64,000 nucleotides of DNA from DASWJZ01 sp963805325 (lineage in GTDB: Bacteria > Pseudomonadota > Alphaproteobacteria > Rhizobiales > Afifellaceae): positions 1 to 64,000 of the forward strand of contig CAWDTS010000020.1 in the NCBI GenBank assembly GCA_963805325.1, in the 5' to 3' direction. Position numbers and translations under genes: made by a program. Shown piece after piece: positions 8,736-16,532 of the stretch (within the stretch, counting starts at the first letter, position 1; the number at the start of each line of letters is the position of its first letter). Under the pieces are notes generated by a model. That model was not told the origin of the DNA. It saw nothing but the letters and a program-made list of their open reading frames with translations, and did not search any database.

Positions 8736-9938
8736 ATGGATGTCTTTGTTTGCGAGCCGGTGCGCACACCGATCGGCCGCTACGGCGGTGCGCTGGCGCG
8801 CGTGCGCACCGACGATCTCGCCGCAATCCCGATCCGCGCGCTTGTCGAGCGGCATCCGTCGATCCTTGAGGTGGTGGACGAGGTTTATCTCGGCTGCGCC
8901 AACCAGGCCGGTGAAGACAATCGCAACGTCGCGCGCATGGCGCTTCTCCTTGCCGGGCTGCCGGAGAGCGTGCCCGGCGCTACGCTGAACCGGCTCTGCG
9001 CCTCGGGTCTCGATGCGGTCGGCGCGGCGGCGCGCGCGATCCGCGCCGGCGAGATCGACCTTGCGATCGCCGGCGGGGTCGAGTCGATGTCGCGTGCGCC
9101 CTTCGTGATGGGAAAGGCGACGGACGCATTCCAGCGGAGCGCCGACGTTTACGACACGACGATCGGCTGGCGCTTCATCAATCCCTTGATGAAGAAGCAA
9201 TACGGCGTCGATTCCATGCCGGAGACCGGCGAGAACGTAGCGCAGGATTTTCAGGTCAGCCGCGCCGACCAGGATGCTTTCGCGCTGCGTTCGCAGGAGC
9301 GGGCGGGGGCGGCCATTGCGGCGGGGCGGTTCGACGATGCGATCGTGCCCGTTGACGTGCCCTCGCGCAGAGGGCCGCCGACCAGTGTCGAGATCGACGA
9401 GCATCCGCGCCCCGATACGACGATCGAAGCGCTCGGCAAGCTTCGGCCGATCGTGCGCGAAGACGGCACGGTGACGGCGGGCAATGCCTCCGGCGTCAAT
9501 GACGGGGCGGCGGCGATGATCCTTGCCTCAAAGGCGGCGGTCGAGAAGCACGGCCTGAAGCCGCTTGTGCGCGTGCTCGGCATGGCCTCGGCGGGAGTGC
9601 CGCCGCGCATCATGGGGATCGGGCCGGTTCCGGCGGTCGGCAAGCTCGTCGCGCGGCTTCAGATGAAAGTGTCGGACTTCGACGTCGTAGAGCTGAACGA
9701 GGCCTTCGCCAGCCAGGCGCTGGCCTGCCTGCGTCAGTTCAACCTCGCCGACGACGCGGAGCACGTCAACCCGAACGGCGGGGCGATTGCGCTCGGTCAT
9801 CCGCTCGGCATGTCGGGCGCTCGCATTGCAGGCGCCGCCGTTCGCGAGGTCGACCGGCGCGCCGGGCGCTACGCGCTCGCGACGATGTGCGTCGGCGTGG
9901 GGCAGGGCGTCGCGATGGCCTTCGAGCGCGTGGCCTGA
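8736..9938 (+). CDS. pcaF: thiolase, 3-oxoadipyl-CoA/acetyl-CoA acetyltransferase type
   Basis: A 400-residue thiolase with the full catalytic set: nucleophile Cys88 in LNRLCASGLDA, His355 in LGHPLGMSGAR and Cys385 in TMCVGVGQG. VCEPVRTPIGRYGGALA at the N-terminus and RADQDAFALRSQ resemble PcaF, which cleaves 3-oxoadipyl-CoA to succinyl-CoA and acetyl-CoA in aromatic degradation. No other pca genes are nearby, so a general acetyl-CoA C-acyltransferase role remains possible. It lies close behind gltA and stops nine bases before the convergent TfuA-like gene. Confidence 0.85.
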   Translation: MDVFVCEPVRTPIGRYGGALARVRTDDLAAIPIRALVERHPSILEVVDEVYLGCANQAGEDNRNVARMALLLAGLPESVPGATLNRLCASGLDAVGAAARAIRAGEIDLAIAGGVESMSRAPFVMGKATDAFQRSADVYDTTIGWRFINPLMKKQYGVDSMPETGENVAQDFQVSRADQDAFALRSQERAGAAIAAGRFDDAIVPVDVPSRRGPPTSVEIDEHPRPDTTIEALGKLRPIVREDGTVTAGNASGVNDGAAAMILASKAAVEKHGLKPLVRVLGMASAGVPPRIMGIGPVPAVGKLVARLQMKVSDFDVVELNEAFASQALACLRQFNLADDAEHVNPNGGAIALGHPLGMSGARIAGAAVREVDRRAGRYALATMCVGVGQGVAMAFERVA

Positions 9939-9947
9939 CGGCCTAGC

Positions 9948-10715
9948 TCACGCGGCGATCGAACTGCTGCTGGGCTCGGCGCCTTCGATGAGCCTTCGGG
10001 CGCGATCGACGGTCAGCGCGAACGTGTAGGTCGATTCCATCCGCCAATCTTGCGGCGGCGCGACCTTTACGGGATCGACGTAGGCGAGGTAGGCGCAAAG
10101 GATCAGAGCGTCCTCGCGCTTCCTGTCGACACGGCACCGCCTGATCAGGTCGGCAAGCCGCTTGCCGCGCTCCCCTGAGTTCAACCCCGCCTCCGCAAGG
10201 ACGCGCGGGTAGGTCCGCTCCTTGAAGAAAAGCGCGCGGGCGCTTGCATCGAGGCGGGCGGCTTCCTCTTCAGTGATCGCCTGCAGTTTTGTGAAGCGCT
10301 CGATCGTGGCCTCGACGTTGACCAGCGCTTCGGTGAGCGGCAGGTAGCCGAGCTCCTCCGGTCCGTGGAGTTGCGCGACAGCGGCGTCGTCCTCCAATTC
10401 GCCGCGACGGTAGCGCTCGAACACCGTGCCGACGCCGATCATGCCGAAGTCGGCGCATTCGGCGGCGCGGAGTGCGCCCATGCTCGCCGCACCGAACACC
10501 TGCGCGCCGTTCTCAAGCGCGAAGAGGATTTCCTTGTGCCAGGGCGCCGCGGTGTCCTCGTAGCGTCCGTCGATCAGACCGATCACTGTCGCGCCTTCGA
10601 GCACGGCGCGGGTAATGTCGCCCTGCGCGGCCGGGCCGCGGTACTCGACGGCGTCCTTCGCCGCGGCGGCGAAGTCGGCGCCGTAAAGGCTGGGCCCGGC
10701 GAATATGACCTTCAT
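9948..10715 (-). CDS. TfuA-like protein, YcaO partner
   Basis: A 255-residue TfuA-family protein. The N-terminal MKVIFAGPSLYG, the central VIGLIDGRYEDTAAPWHKEIL and GAQVFGAASMGALRAAECADFGM are the family signature. TfuA proteins are known partners of YcaO enzymes in making backbone thioamides (archaeal McrA thioglycine, thiovarsolin-type RiPPs) and were first named from trifolitoxin genes; they are thought to help recruit or deliver sulfur. Its ATG overlaps the YcaO stop as ATGA, so the two are made together. It is last in the precursor-YcaO-TfuA operon. No sulfur donor gene is adjacent. Confidence 0.9.
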   Translation of the reverse strand: MKVIFAGPSLYGADFAAAAKDAVEYRGPAAQGDITRAVLEGATVIGLIDGRYEDTAAPWHKEILFALENGAQVFGAASMGALRAAECADFGMIGVGTVFERYRRGELEDDAAVAQLHGPEELGYLPLTEALVNVEATIERFTKLQAITEEEAARLDASARALFFKERTYPRVLAEAGLNSGERGKRLADLIRRCRVDRKREDALILCAYLAYVDPVKVAPPQDWRMESTYTFALTVDRARRLIEGAEPSSSSIAA

Positions 10716-11968
10716 TGCACTCTCGCCATGAATTTCAGAGCGCGGCGCCCAAACCGCTGGCGGCGCGCGCCGGGCGGGCTTTCGAGTTCCGGAACGAGAA
10801 CCTTGGCGACCGCGAAATCGGAATCGTCAGCTTCGAGCGGAACGACGATGACAGAGCCAACGCCCGCGTTGCGGAGCCTGTCGAGCATGAATGCGAGGTT
10901 CTCCTCACTTCTGATGTCGCCCCCCGCCTTCATCGCTCGCCCAACCGGCTCGGCCCGGAGATAGGCCGTTAGGTCCGCCTTTAACTGGGTCCGGTAGAGG
11001 TTCGGGTCGAAGTCGTCGCGGGCGCCGGTGATCGACGTCACCCGGCTCTGAGCGGCTTCGGTGATGGCGCGGATCGCTGCGCGCGCGTGCGAGGGGTGAC
11101 AGCCCGACCCGCTCGACAGGTCGAAATGTTTCCAGTGCTGCTCGAAGCCGTCGGGTTTTGGCGCAACGACGGCGAAGGACACAGGAACACCGATATCGCT
11201 CGTGATGTCGAAAACCCGCACCCTGAAGCCGGCGCGGTCGATTTTCGCGACAAGCCCGTCGACGGCCTCGTCTTCGAGCGAGGCGGGATCGATGCAGGAA
11301 TCGAACACCGCCGTGTCGTTGCGGAATTGCCAGAGCACGCTCGCATCACGCTCAATGCGCTCGCAAAGGCCATGGACAACGGCCTCAAGAAGAATGTTGC
11401 CGGAGGCAAGCCCGTCGCTCGACTGCCAGTAGCGGCTCTTGCGTCCGTAGGCGCCTGCTGCGCTGAGCGTGGCGGCTTCCGCCGGGACCCAGGCGGTTGC
11501 CTCCTGCAGGAGGTCGTATCCCTCGACCCAGTCGATCGACTCATCCTCGCCGACCGGCTTTTCGCCGCGCGCGAGCAACCCGCTGCAGTGCATCACCCGT
11601 TCGCCGCCGGCTGCAAGCTCCTGCATCGAGCAGAATCGTTTCGGGAGATCGACGCGCTCGGCAATGGCGATCTCGGCCGCCTCCATGATCGCGGATGCCT
11701 GAGCGGCGGCGCTGCTCAATCCCTTGCCCTGGCTGACGGCGAGCGTCCGCGAATTCGGGCGGACGGCCATCCAGACCGGAATTCCGATGCGGTCGAGGCC
11801 CGTTACGTCGGCCAGCCGGGTAATGCCGAAGCGCGCGAAATTCTGGCGCATGCGCGCCACAGTCTCGGTGGCGCGGTGCAGCCGATCCGAGTTCGTCTCA
11901 GCTGCACCGCGCTTCCTTAGCAACGCGATTTCCGCGTCGAGATGATCCGAAATTCGCGTTGCTTGCAC
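10712..11968 (-). CDS. YcaO-domain protein, ATP-dependent peptide backbone-modifying enzyme
   Basis: A 418-residue YcaO enzyme. YcaO proteins use ATP to phosphorylate a peptide amide so that a nucleophile can replace oxygen. Characteristic pieces are SQGKGLSSAAAQASAIMEAAE (about residues 79-100), VHGLCERIERDASVLW, and EAAQSRVTSITGARDDF near residue 300. The Pro-rich C-terminus typical of azoline-forming cyclodehydratases is absent (it ends KFMARVQ), and no E1-like/ocin-ThiF partner is present. This favours thioamide chemistry with TfuA. The GTG start at 11968 follows the precursor stop by eight bases, and its GAGG overlaps that stop (TGAGG), so translation is coupled. Confidence 0.92.
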   Translation of the reverse strand: MQATRISDHLDAEIALLRKRGAAETNSDRLHRATETVARMRQNFARFGITRLADVTGLDRIGIPVWMAVRPNSRTLAVSQGKGLSSAAAQASAIMEAAEIAIAERVDLPKRFCSMQELAAGGERVMHCSGLLARGEKPVGEDESIDWVEGYDLLQEATAWVPAEAATLSAAGAYGRKSRYWQSSDGLASGNILLEAVVHGLCERIERDASVLWQFRNDTAVFDSCIDPASLEDEAVDGLVAKIDRAGFRVRVFDITSDIGVPVSFAVVAPKPDGFEQHWKHFDLSSGSGCHPSHARAAIRAITEAAQSRVTSITGARDDFDPNLYRTQLKADLTAYLRAEPVGRAMKAGGDIRSEENLAFMLDRLRNAGVGSVIVVPLEADDSDFAVAKVLVPELESPPGARRQRFGRRALKFMARVQ

Positions 11969-11976
11969 GTCAGGCC

Positions 11977-12510
11977 TCAGCGGCTCGGGAAGTACTGATG
12001 CGATGCCGCGTCAGAGCGAGTCTCCACGGCCTGGGCGAAATCAACGCCACGGCTCGGGAAGTACTGGTGCGATGCCGCGTCAGAGCGAGTCTCCACGGCC
12101 TGGGCGAAATCAACGCCACGGCTCGGGAAGTACTGATGCGATGCCGCATCCGAACGAGTCTCCACGGCCTGGGCGAAATCAACGCCACGGCTCGGGAAGT
12201 ACTGATGCGATGCCGCGTCAGAGCGGGTCTCCACGGCCTGGGCGAAATCGACGCCGCGGCTCGGGAAGTACTGATGCGATGCCGCGTCAGAGCGGGTCTC
12301 CACGGCCTGGGCGAAATCGACGCCGCGGCTCGGGAAGTACTGATGCGACGCCGCATCGGAGCGGGTCTCGACCGCCTGAGCGAAATCGACTCCCTTCGAC
12401 GCGTCAGCGCCGATCTCAAAGTCGTCCGCACGCTCGACGGTGCCTGCCTCAAGATCGGCAAGCCACACCGAGCCGTCATCGGCCAGGCGGAAAATCACAA
12501 GTTTCTTCAT
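11977..12510 (-). CDS. six-repeat protein, candidate multi-core RiPP precursor
   Basis: A 177-residue protein made exactly of a 39-residue leader (MKKLVIFRLADDG to ADASK) plus six copies of a 23-residue unit (6 x 23 = 138). Each unit begins GVDFAQAVE and ends HQYFPSR. All six copies are identical in amino acids, although their codons differ at about a dozen sites. The leader is acidic with a short hydrophobic start and no secretion signal. The start has AAGGAG seven to eight bases upstream. It is first in an operon with YcaO and TfuA, as expected for a precursor. There is no Cys; Ser, Thr, His, Tyr and Arg are the reactive side chains, and a backbone thioamide is possible. I know no named family for it. 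A structural repeat protein is the main alternative. Confidence 0.85.
   Translation of the reverse strand: MKKLVIFRLADDGSVWLADLEAGTVERADDFEIGADASKGVDFAQAVETRSDAASHQYFPSRGVDFAQAVETRSDAASHQYFPSRGVDFAQAVETRSDAASHQYFPSRGVDFAQAVETRSDAASHQYFPSRGVDFAQAVETRSDAASHQYFPSRGVDFAQAVETRSDAASHQYFPSR
11980..12393 (-). repeat. six tandem 69-bp coding repeats
   Basis: In coding order the copies lie at 12393-12325, 12324-12256, 12255-12187, 12186-12118, 12117-12049 and 12048-11980. Copies 2 and 3 are nearly the same DNA. Copies 4-6 share GTT (Val) and ACT (Thr). Copy 1 is the most diverged (GGA, GCT, GCG, GTC). Every difference I found is synonymous, affecting Gly, Val, Ala, Thr, Arg, Ser, Asp and His codons. 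Confidence 0.95.
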
Positions 12511-12563
12511 GCAGTTTCTCCTTCTCTCGGGTCAGACTTGGCGCAATACGCCGCCTACACGCG

Positions 12564-12580
12564 CAGGCCACTTCGGCCTG
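12564..12580 (-). promoter_or_regulatory. small hairpin in the leader region upstream of the repeat protein
   Basis: CAGGCC at 12564-12569 and GGCCTG at 12575-12580 form a 6-bp perfect stem with a five-base loop, ending 54 bases before the repeat-protein start. The whole 12511-12803 gap otherwise shows no gene. A role as transcript-stabilising or attenuating structure is a guess. Confidence 0.3.
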
Positions 12581-12803
12581 GAGTGCATTTCGATTTTCGT
12601 TTTTGGAACGCGCGGCTGCCGTGATTTCGGCTCAGCCGCACTGCCTCATTCTATGTGCGCCGCTTCCACCTCATGCGGTTGAGCGCCAGTCAGGTCGGTC
12701 TCATCCGCACCAGCGGCCATGTATCCTCTTGCCACTGCGGGGCGATCCCAACCGACGTGATTGAACGATATGCGTCGCTGCCATTCGCAATCCTTGAGTT
12801 CGG

Positions 12804-14822
12804 TCAACTGAAACCCGCCTCGCGCAGACCCTGTTCGTAGTGCCTTGCGTAATGGGGATCCTGGATCGGCACGATCGAAAGCCAACCCGATATCGTGAAG
12901 TCCGGGTGGATGTCTTTTGTCTTCTTGACGAACATCCGCGCGTGCTCGCGGTCGCCGAGCATCGCGTAGCAAGCCGCCATCAGACGATAGGCGGCGCTCT
13001 GGTCGCGCATGTGGGACATGCAGCGTATCGCTTCGCGATACTGCTGCAGATGATAGTTCGCGCCGGCGGCCGTCCACCAATAGTGATCCGGGCAGAGCGG
13101 GTTGAGCTCGATCGCTTTGTTGATCTTCTGCAGTGCCGCCGGGAAGTCGCAGGTGTGCGAATAGGCGTCGGCAAAATCGTTGAGCAGATCGGCGAATTGC
13201 GGGCTGCGCTTCTCCGCCTGCGCCAGCGCCGCGATACTCTCGTCGAAGCGCCCGTTATAGAGCCGGCACACGCCGAGCTCGCGGTAGCCGCGCGCATCGT
13301 CCGGATCGATCTCGCACGACAGCGTCGCGAGTTTTTCGGTCTCCGCCAACAGATCGTGGTCACCGCGCGCCATCAGCAGCCATTCCTGCTGGTAGGTCCG
13401 GGCGAGGCCGCTGATCGCCGGCACGAAATCCGGACATGCGCTCATTGCCGCCTTGAAGTGCCTGCGTGCTCTGCGCACGCTCGGGAGCCCCAGCGTTCTC
13501 AAGTGACGCTGTCCGGCGAGGAAGAGATGGTAGGCGGTCTTGTTGGGCTCGGCTTCGTAGCGCGAGAGCTCGGTCCGCTCGATCCGGTCGACGAGCAGGA
13601 GGATGATCCGCAGCGAAAGCTCGCGGTACTGGCGGGCGATCGTGTCGCGATTGAACTCGTACTGATCGGCCCACAGAATCTTTCGCGTGCGGGCGTTGAC
13701 GAGCTTCACGGAAAGCCACGCCTCACCGCCGCGATCCTGCAGCTGAGTTTCCACGGCATAGTCGATGCCGAATGTCTCCATCAGCGCCTTCTTGCCGCCG
13801 AGACTGAACTCGGCCGACGTGTGCGGCGCAACTGAGGTGAGCCCGCGGAAGCGGCAGAGGCCGATCGCCACGTCTTCGACGAGCGAAACCGCCATGTGAT
13901 GATGATAGTTGAGTTCCGGCGTCGGCGGCGGCGGAAGCACCGTGACCTTCGGCGCACCCGTCCTGGCGCCGTCGTCCGCCGAGCTTTGGGCGGACGCTTC
14001 GGAAGATTCTTCCGACGGTGACACTGTCACCGCAGCGCGCGCCGGCCCGATCTCGCCGTTCGGAGCCTGAACCGCCTGCGTCTTCATGGGCACGAGTGCG
14101 CGATAGAGCTCTGTCGTGGTCACGTCCGGCTCTACGCCGAGGTCGTCACGCAGCCGCTTTTGCAGGTTGAAGTAGACCTCGCGCACGCGGGCCGGCTCCC
14201 GCTCCGCCGCAAAGAGCCGCATCAGCGCGCGATGGCCGGTCTCATTGTAGGGGTCGACCTCGACAAGCCTGCGCGCTGCGACGCGAAACATCATCCCGCC
14301 GGCGCCCGGCGTGGACGCCTCAAGCTGCGGCGCTACTGCGCCGATGAAGATGTCCCTCAACCGCGTGCGCTGAACCTGGAGCCATTCGCGTGCCTCGGGT
14401 TCCTCCAAGAGCACACCTTCAAGCAGGTCTCCGCGATAGATGTCGCACAGTGCGAGGACGGCGGCGGGATCCTGCGTCGAGACGATCTTGAGAAACCGCG
14501 CGAGGTCGGTCTCCAGAGTGTTCGCAAGCCGCACGTGGTTGCGGTCTTCGTGGATCAGCTCGAAGCCGAATTCCTGCTGGCGCACGCGCACGCGCGACAG
14601 GAATTTCCGAAGGTTGGCCGCGGCCGTCTTGGCTTCGGCGCTTCCCCAAAGAAAATGCCGGATGGAGCTGCGCGCAGCCGGCGTGCTGCTACCCGCCAAA
14701 GTCAGATAGACGACGAGCGGAAAGGCCTTCGCAGGGATCGGGACCGGCCGGCCCTCGCCATCAAGCAGAGCCGGTGGACCGAAGAGTGAAAGCCTGCATG
14801 ACATGCAGAAATAGGTCTCCAA
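12804..14822 (-). CDS. SARP/BTAD-type transcriptional regulator with TPR-rich C-terminus
   Basis: A 672-residue cytosolic regulator. Residues about 8-100 form a winged-helix DNA-binding region (LSLFGPPALLDGEGRPV, FLWGSAEAKTAAANLRKFLSRVR). Residues about 105-255 form a bacterial transcriptional activator (BTAD) domain (WLQVQRTRLRDIF, RRLVEVDPYNETGHRALMRL). A TolB/adenylate-cyclase-associated-like segment follows from about residue 310 (YAVETQLQDRGGEAWLSVKLVNA), then TPR helices from about residue 420 to the end. An internal ATG (MSCRLSLFG) is an equally good start. It precedes the precursor-YcaO-TfuA operon on the same strand with a 293-base gap and is divergent from the subtilase, so it is the likely local regulator. 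Confidence 0.8.
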   Translation of the reverse strand: METYFCMSCRLSLFGPPALLDGEGRPVPIPAKAFPLVVYLTLAGSSTPAARSSIRHFLWGSAEAKTAAANLRKFLSRVRVRQQEFGFELIHEDRNHVRLANTLETDLARFLKIVSTQDPAAVLALCDIYRGDLLEGVLLEEPEAREWLQVQRTRLRDIFIGAVAPQLEASTPGAGGMMFRVAARRLVEVDPYNETGHRALMRLFAAEREPARVREVYFNLQKRLRDDLGVEPDVTTTELYRALVPMKTQAVQAPNGEIGPARAAVTVSPSEESSEASAQSSADDGARTGAPKVTVLPPPPTPELNYHHHMAVSLVEDVAIGLCRFRGLTSVAPHTSAEFSLGGKKALMETFGIDYAVETQLQDRGGEAWLSVKLVNARTRKILWADQYEFNRDTIARQYRELSLRIILLLVDRIERTELSRYEAEPNKTAYHLFLAGQRHLRTLGLPSVRRARRHFKAAMSACPDFVPAISGLARTYQQEWLLMARGDHDLLAETEKLATLSCEIDPDDARGYRELGVCRLYNGRFDESIAALAQAEKRSPQFADLLNDFADAYSHTCDFPAALQKINKAIELNPLCPDHYWWTAAGANYHLQQYREAIRCMSHMRDQSAAYRLMAACYAMLGDREHARMFVKKTKDIHPDFTISGWLSIVPIQDPHYARHYEQGLREAGFS

Positions 14823-15042
14823 GTCGCGGCGCGCGGGCGCCCCTCGTTCAACGCTCCCTGCTCTCCGAACAAGCCGGCCGAGAAGGGATTTTGCTACGCA
14901 AACGATAGTGACGCGTTAACCATGTGTAAATTCACCCGGCCGGTGCGTGGCCTGGATTTGTCACGGTCTTGCCACGCCTGGGCACGCTCGGGGAACGCGC
15001 TTCGCTTCTTAATCGCTCCAAACAAGTTGAGCGACGAGGCCC

Positions 15043-16482
15043 ATGGAACGAACCTACACCGTCCTTCTCAACCGCGGAGGTGCACCTGTGCGCAACCCCC
15101 CAAATCGGGGGGTGTTCAGCCAAGCGCTTGAGTCTTCACCACGATTTCTGAGCGAGCCGTCTCGTCCGGCGATCCATCGTGAGAAGCTTACAGCTCAGGA
15201 GTTGCACGAGCTGGCGGCGGAGCCGGATTTCGTCGCGGCTGCGGAGGTCATGTCGACGCGGCTTCTCTCGTCGGTCGCCAGCGAGGCATCACTTCGCGAT
15301 GCGGTTGTAGGTGGGACCCAGCGAGGGCAGTCCTGGGGCATCGCTGCTGTCGGCGCGGATCGCACGAAGTACACCGGAGCGGACGTGACGGTGGCGCTTC
15401 TCGACACCGGTATCGACGCCGCGCATCCGGCATTTCGCAACGTCGAACTGGTGGAGAAGGATTTCACCGGGCACGGGAATGGCGACTCCATCGGGCATGG
15501 AACGCACTGCGCCGGCATCGTATTCGGCCGCAACGTCGAGGGCGTGCGGATCGGGGTGGCGCCTGGCGTGCGCCGCGCGCTGATCGGCCGGGTGCTCGCC
15601 ACGGACGGTGGCAACTCGGACATGCTGATGCGCAGCATCGTATGGGCGCACGAGCAGGGCGCGCATGTCATCTCGATGTCGGTCGGCTTCGACTTCGCAG
15701 CGACGGTGCGAGAGCGCATTGATGAGGGATGGGGAGATGAGCGCGCAGCGGCCGTCGCCCTGGAGGCTTACGATGCCAACCTCAAGCTCCTCGACCGCCT
15801 CCTGCACATGCTTCGCCTGCAAGAGCCTTTCACCGGCGGGTCCATTCTGATTGCACCGGCGGGGGACGATTCGCGCCGCGACGCAGAGGGCGAATACGTG
15901 ATGACGGCTTGTCCGCCCTGCGGCTCGGACAGGATCGTTTCCGTAGGGTCGCTCGACCGCGCCGCGGGGCTCGCCGGCTATCGGGTCTCCGGCTTCTCGA
16001 ATTGTGGTGTCGAGATTACCGCGCCGGGGCGTGACATTGCCTCCGCCGCCGCCGGCGGCGGGCTGGCCGTGAAAAGTGGGACGAGCATGGCGGCGCCGCA
16101 CGTCGCCGGGGTGGCCGCGCTTTGGTGGCAGGCTGTGAAGCAGTCGGATCTGCCTGCGAATTCCACGCTCGTTCGCGGCAAGCTGTTGGCGGGCGCAGAT
16201 CGTGACGGGTTCTCGCCCGCCGTCTATCCCGGCGAGCGCGGGTCCGGGCGCGCGCTGGCGCCGGAGGACAGGTACCTGCTGTCGTGTCGCGTCGGAGCGT
16301 GCCGGTGCGTGAGCCGCAGGCCGCTGAACTCGGCGCGGCGGGCTGGGCCATGGCCTCCCAACATGGGAGCCACATGGGTTTCGAGCCGATCTCGATCGAC
16401 CCTGCGCCGCCGCCCGGCTGGCCTAGCGGGGGGCGGCTTTGCTAGCGGCGTGTCACGCTTTTGTCACGCCTTGGCGGGTTGA
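15043..16482 (+). CDS. subtilisin-like (S8) serine protease, intracellular; 3' end probably frameshifted
   Basis: The catalytic triad is Asp121 (ALLDTGIDAAHP), His152 (GHGTHCAG) and Ser348 (SGTSMAAPH). The oxyanion-hole position, normally Asn in AAGN, reads PAGD (Asp275), a substitution also known in proprotein convertase 2. About 95 residues precede the domain, and there is no signal peptide or membrane segment, so it should act in the cytosol. After about residue 388 the frame loses protein-like character. The -1 frame from about 16206-16290 continues plausibly (AAELGAAGWAMAS, then FEPISIDPAPPPGWPSG) and stops at 16445, suggesting one missing base. Next to a repeat precursor it is a candidate maturation protease; that role is inference. 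Confidence 0.8.
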   Translation: MERTYTVLLNRGGAPVRNPPNRGVFSQALESSPRFLSEPSRPAIHREKLTAQELHELAAEPDFVAAAEVMSTRLLSSVASEASLRDAVVGGTQRGQSWGIAAVGADRTKYTGADVTVALLDTGIDAAHPAFRNVELVEKDFTGHGNGDSIGHGTHCAGIVFGRNVEGVRIGVAPGVRRALIGRVLATDGGNSDMLMRSIVWAHEQGAHVISMSVGFDFAATVRERIDEGWGDERAAAVALEAYDANLKLLDRLLHMLRLQEPFTGGSILIAPAGDDSRRDAEGEYVMTACPPCGSDRIVSVGSLDRAAGLAGYRVSGFSNCGVEITAPGRDIASAAAGGGLAVKSGTSMAAPHVAGVAALWWQAVKQSDLPANSTLVRGKLLAGADRDGFSPAVYPGERGSGRALAPEDRYLLSCRVGACRCVSRRPLNSARRAGPWPPNMGATWVSSRSRSTLRRRPAGLAGGGFASGVSRFCHALAG

Positions 16483-16532
16483 ATGTTTCTCGCGGCCGCC
16501 TGGCGAAAGCCAACTGTGTTCGGAGGATCGAA

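Noticed and set aside
11980..12393. CRISPR array
   Set aside because: The 69-bp units abut with no unique spacers and encode an in-frame peptide repeat; no cas genes are nearby.
11959..12764. Long plus-strand reading frames through the 69-bp repeats, also giving repetitive proteins
   Set aside because: They are antisense. The minus frame has a strong ribosome site, a distinct leader, strict amino acid conservation with only synonymous changes, and tight coupling to YcaO.
12646..13080. 144-residue minus-strand reading frame across the SARP gene end
   Set aside because: Lies in another frame of the regulator's TPR region and continues into the intergenic gap without domain features.
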